Positions 4,449 to 7,184 of a stretch of 7,184 nucleotides of DNA are shown here, one piece after another. This stretch comes from Opitutia bacterium (GTDB taxonomy: Bacteria > Verrucomicrobiota > Verrucomicrobiia > Opitutales > Seribacteraceae). The first letter of the stretch is position 1. Each line of letters begins with the position of its first letter. Location: contig JABHOU010000509.1 in the NCBI GenBank assembly GCA_018695085.1, positions 1 through 7,184 on the forward strand, read 5' to 3'. The notes under the pieces are model-generated. The model saw only the letters and a list, made by a program, of their open reading frames with translations. It was not told where the DNA came from and ran no database searches. A program made the position numbers and the translations under genes.

Positions 4449-5690
4449 ATGAAAATAACCGATGTACGAGCCTATCTTTTGTCCTGCCCTATGTCGAGTC
4501 CTGTGCGGTTGCCGTTTTACGGCGGCGAGCGCTCCATCCTGAAAAGGGACGCGTTGTACGTAAAGGTATCGACTGATTCGGGTTTGTGTGGATTTGGTCC
4601 CGGGGCCGCCTCGGAGACAACGGCGGCGATGGTGAACGACGGGTTGCGGGAGTTGCTTGTTGGGCGGGAGGTCGGGGATCCATCGGGCTTCCCCGCTGAG
4701 ATCCTAGCCAAGTTCGGATCAAAGGCATTTGTCGCCGCAGGAGCGGTGGAGCTGGCTTTGTACGACTTGTGGGGCAAGGCGGAGGGTTGCTCGGTGACCG
4801 ATTTTTTGGGCGAACGAAAGCAAGATGCTGTTCGTTGCTACGGCAGCGCCGGCATGTACCAGTCGGCAGAGGAGTACGCGGCAGAGGCCGCAGCCGTGTG
4901 CGAAGCGGGTTACGTTGCCTACAAGTACAGGCCGGCTCTGGGGCCGGAGGAGGACGTCCGGACGGTGGAGCTTATGCGCGAGGCCTTGGGGCCGGATGTG
5001 GGTATCTGCATGGATGCTCATGCTTGGTGGCGAATGGGGGACAAGTCCTATGGGGCAGAGACGATCGAGGAGGTTGCCCGTGCGGTATCGAATTTGGGAG
5101 TGACTTGGCTGGAGGAACCTTTGCCTGTCGAGGACAGGGCGGCTTATGCCGCTTTTCGGGACAAGAAGATCGTACCCGTGGCAGCTGGCGAGCACGAGCA
5201 CGACGTGGAGGGCTTTCGGGAATTGGTGGAGGGCGGGTGCGTGGATTTCGCTCAAGCCGACGTATCCCACCATGGTGGCTTCTCGGGACTTTCTGAAATT
5301 CTAGGCATTTGCGAAAGCTCGAAGGTAGCCTTCGCTTTTCACAATTGGGGCACGGCATTGGAAACGGTGGCGGACGCCCTGATCGGATCTTGCTTTACTC
5401 GTGAAACGGCAGCGTGGTTGGAGTACCCCGAGTATGCCCATCGAGATTCGCGGGTAATGTATCCCTATGCGTTGTCTGACGAACTGGTTCCCGATGCGCC
5501 TCGCCCGGTTAACGGTGAACTCGCTTTGCCCGATGGTCCCGGATTAGGCGTGACGGTGGATGAGAGGATGCTCGAAAAATATCCCTATCAGCCAGGGCCA
5601 TGGAGCATTTTCGAGTTGGAGTCGCCTCCGTCCAAGTTGGCCTTGAGCGGCGATCACGCCCTGCCTTGGGCGGACGAAGAAGGAGGGTAG
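4449..5690 (+). CDS. Enolase-superfamily protein, mandelate racemase branch, probable acid-sugar dehydratase
   Basis: From the ATG at 4449 the protein has 413 residues. A TTG at 4446 would add one residue; I prefer the ATG because the capping domain begins MKITDVRAYL. Metal ligands are Asp189 (CMDAH), Glu222 (WLEEPLP) and Glu248 (AAGEHEH). The general acid/base dyad of the mandelate racemase branch is Asp271 (ADVSHHGG) and His298 (FHNWG). Spacing of the last four follows mandelate racemase almost exactly (221, 247, 270, 297). The KxK of true racemases is replaced by KYR (Lys159, Arg161), which makes mandelate racemase itself unlikely. Many such relatives dehydrate aldonic or aldaric acids (for example galactonate or rhamnonate) to 2-keto-3-deoxy acids with Mg2+. 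It is cytosolic. The start lies about 12 nt after the 6S RNA with no Shine-Dalgarno at normal spacing; AGGAG in the 6S stem is 16-17 nt away. Its codons favour G at third positions, unlike its neighbours. Exact substrate unknown. Confidence 0.88.
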   Translation: MKITDVRAYLLSCPMSSPVRLPFYGGERSILKRDALYVKVSTDSGLCGFGPGAASETTAAMVNDGLRELLVGREVGDPSGFPAEILAKFGSKAFVAAGAVELALYDLWGKAEGCSVTDFLGERKQDAVRCYGSAGMYQSAEEYAAEAAAVCEAGYVAYKYRPALGPEEDVRTVELMREALGPDVGICMDAHAWWRMGDKSYGAETIEEVARAVSNLGVTWLEEPLPVEDRAAYAAFRDKKIVPVAAGEHEHDVEGFRELVEGGCVDFAQADVSHHGGFSGLSEILGICESSKVAFAFHNWGTALETVADALIGSCFTRETAAWLEYPEYAHRDSRVMYPYALSDELVPDAPRPVNGELALPDGPGLGVTVDERMLEKYPYQPGPWSIFELESPPSKLALSGDHALPWADEEGG

Positions 5691-5691
5691 G

Positions 5692-5718
5692 GCGGTTATC
5701 CCGTTCAGGGACCGCTTT
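5692..5718 (+). terminator. Terminator candidate in a 14-bp convergent gap
   Basis: Just after the plus-strand stop, GCGGT (5692-5696) pairs with ACCGC (5711-5715). Inside it CCC (5700-5702) pairs with GGG (5708-5710), with a TAT bulge on one side, and TTT follows. The hairpin overlaps the last codons and stop of the opposing ankyrin gene. The T-run is short, so strength is doubtful. Confidence 0.4.
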
Positions 5719-7184
5719 CGAGTTCCCAACCGGTTTTTGCTCCCGCCGCCCGCAACGCATCCGCAGCGACACCGTCCTTGCGAGCTATTACCCAGTCCAG
5801 TGCGGTGGCTCCGCGTTCGGCATGTCGAGCATTCACTTCGAGTCCGAGGTCCAGAGCCTTAGCCAGAATCCTGCTGTTTCCGGACATGGCCGCGGCATGA
5901 ACGAGAGTGAGACCGAGTTCATCCCTTATCCTTGGGTCGGCTCCTTTTTCGAGAAGGTAATCGAAGGCATCCGATTGTCCTCCCGATGCAGCGTACAGAA
6001 GCGGGGTGGCGCCCCATCCGTCGAGAGTGTTGGCGTTGGTAGAGTTATCTTCAGGAAAGTGCGCCCGTAGGGCCACGAGGTCGCCGATGCCGGACGCGAC
6101 ATGCAAGTTGTTGCGTGGGGAAGCTCCACGGCGTTTGAGAATGGCAACGAGAGCCCTGTGCCCACCGGATGCCGCGTACTCGACAAGCCCGTTTCCTCGT
6201 GCGTCGGATGCATTCACGTCGGCACCCGAAACGAGGAGAAGATCGAGCGTGCCGGGGTTGCCGATACGAGCGGCTTCCATCGCGGGGGTGGCGCCATCGT
6301 TATTAAGCAGGTCGATGGAGGCATTGCGATCAAGCAGGAGTTGAGCAGCTTCCGGGTTTCCGCTCCATGCGGCCATGTGGAGGGCGGTGCGATTGGAGTC
6401 ATCGCGCAGGTTTGGCTGCAAACCTGTGTTCAGGCATACTTTTAAAACTTCAACCTTTCCTTGCCATGCGCAGAAATGAAGAGGGGAAATGCCTCCGGCC
6501 AAGTTCAACGAGGAAATATCGTTCTTGTCCAGAATCCGCATAATCTTGGGGAAATCATTTTTCAGTATGGCTTCATAAAAAGATCTCGTCATTCGCCGAA
6601 CTGATAGAGCATCAATGAAGGAGAATAACGATGATAGTCCGTTTTCATCAAGATCAAGCCATGTGATTTCCAAATCAAGCGAGTGAGCGTCGCTACCGAT
6701 CGTTAGTTGCTTGGCAGTCTCGCAAGCGAGGGAGAAGGCGGGCTGGTCAAGAAGGGAGGAGGAACCGGATTTCAACAAAGGACCAAGCTTGACGAAATCG
6801 ACGTGCAAGGCCGAATCGGCACTCTTGAGTTTGGCGGGTACGGCAAAAGGAGCAAGGCTTGCATTCGTATCCGAAGGGGGAGCCAGGGCAAAGAGATGAC
6901 CACCGGATGGACTGGGGAAGGATTGTCGTGCAGTACCTGCGGAGTCGAGCAACCGGGCGAATTGCAGAGCCCATGAAGCGGTTGCGTTACTCTCGCCCTC
7001 CGCCTCGGGTCGCAAATGTCCAAGGAGGAAGTTCGCAAAGGGTTGGAGAAGATTATCTAAACCGGTGGCCCCGAAGGAGGCGGCGGATTGGCCGGGTATG
7101 AGTCCCCATTGCAAGTTTCCCGAAGGAGCGAATGGTTCAGTTTCGGAGTTTAAGTGCCGAACGGATGCGGAGAGAGCACCGGGA
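5705..7184 (-). CDS. Ankyrin-repeat protein, 5' end outside window
   Basis: The reverse-strand frame is open from the window edge to a TGA at 5707-5705 (492 codons visible); a TTG at 7114 is possible but the frame continues upstream without a stop, so I treat the N-terminus as missing. The first ~195 visible residues form a non-repeat domain that I do not recognise; it contains a stretch reading NLQWGLIPGQ and looks globular with no membrane segment. The remaining ~300 residues form about nine ankyrin repeats. Clear ones include SPLHFCAWQG, TALHMAAWSGNPEAAQLLL, ATPLLYAASGGQ...LLEKGADP and LVHAAAMSGN. Several intervening repeats are degenerate. Ankyrin repeats bind protein partners; no enzymatic role is evident. 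The gene converges on the mandelate-racemase-like gene with 14 bp between stops, so the two are not co-transcribed. Confidence 0.85.
   Translation of the reverse strand, partial: PGALSASVRHLNSETEPFAPSGNLQWGLIPGQSAASFGATGLDNLLQPFANFLLGHLRPEAEGESNATASWALQFARLLDSAGTARQSFPSPSGGHLFALAPPSDTNASLAPFAVPAKLKSADSALHVDFVKLGPLLKSGSSSLLDQPAFSLACETAKQLTIGSDAHSLDLEITWLDLDENGLSSLFSFIDALSVRRMTRSFYEAILKNDFPKIMRILDKNDISSLNLAGGISPLHFCAWQGKVEVLKVCLNTGLQPNLRDDSNRTALHMAAWSGNPEAAQLLLDRNASIDLLNNDGATPAMEAARIGNPGTLDLLLVSGADVNASDARGNGLVEYAASGGHRALVAILKRRGASPRNNLHVASGIGDLVALRAHFPEDNSTNANTLDGWGATPLLYAASGGQSDAFDYLLEKGADPRIRDELGLTLVHAAAMSGNSRILAKALDLGLEVNARHAERGATALDWVIARKDGVAADALRAAGAKTGWELESGP

Noticed and set aside
945..5690. 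One operon or pathway joining the two enolase-superfamily enzymes
   Set aside because: A minus-strand gene and a 1-kb gap with its own RNA gene lie between them; any metabolic link is speculation.
7112..7114. TTG as start of the ankyrin-repeat gene
   Set aside because: The frame stays open for 23 further codons to the window edge with protein-like composition, so the true start is probably outside.

Overview
This looks like ordinary bacterial chromosome of moderate GC content, with AT-rich intergenic stretches. It holds five protein genes, two of them cut by the window edges, and one RNA gene. No phage, plasmid, CRISPR or intact insertion-sequence signature was seen. Two enolase-superfamily enzymes, an ankyrin-repeat protein and weak Shine-Dalgarno sites would fit a marine or soil Verrucomicrobiota-type polysaccharide or sugar-acid degrader. 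That placement is only an inference; nothing here fixes the taxon.

Layout: (1) 1-663, minus, a LOG/TIGR00730 Rossmann-fold protein whose C-terminus lies outside the window. (2) 664-944, an AT-rich divergent intergenic region with two inverted repeats and a possible promoter. (3) 945-2348, plus, an enolase-superfamily protein with the KxK...K signature of the muconate lactonizing enzyme / dipeptide epimerase branch and unusual insertions. (4) 2393-3394, minus, a membrane-anchored circularly permuted papain-like (YiiX/NlpC-P60-type) protein, preceded by a possible 22-codon ORF. (5) 3395-4448, a long stretch without an intact protein gene. (6) 4449-5690, plus, an enolase-superfamily protein of the mandelate racemase branch with a KxR motif and an intact Asp-His dyad, probably an acid-sugar dehydratase. 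(7) 5705-7184, minus, the C-terminal part of a protein ending in about nine ankyrin repeats.

The main discovery is inside the long non-coding stretch. Positions about 4246-4440 fold as a 6S RNA (ssrS). They show a 13-bp terminal stem made by ends about 180 nt apart, a perfect 8-bp second helix, a large central bubble with a small hairpin on its 3' side, and an apical stem. The 3' half resembles E. coli 6S in order and sequence, and a U-run follows. A sigma70-like promoter is placed exactly so that transcription would begin at the 5' end of the terminal stem. The mandelate-racemase-like gene starts about 12 nt after the RNA ends, so it may be expressed by read-through or from an extended -10 promoter lying inside the RNA gene.

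Upstream of the 6S gene there is a second nested inverted-repeat structure (4026-4163) that I cannot identify, a decayed fragment that may be a Fis-type helix-turn-helix, and a free-standing terminator-like hairpin. The two enolase-superfamily genes are not in one operon and use different catalytic residues, so a shared sugar-acid pathway is possible but not shown.
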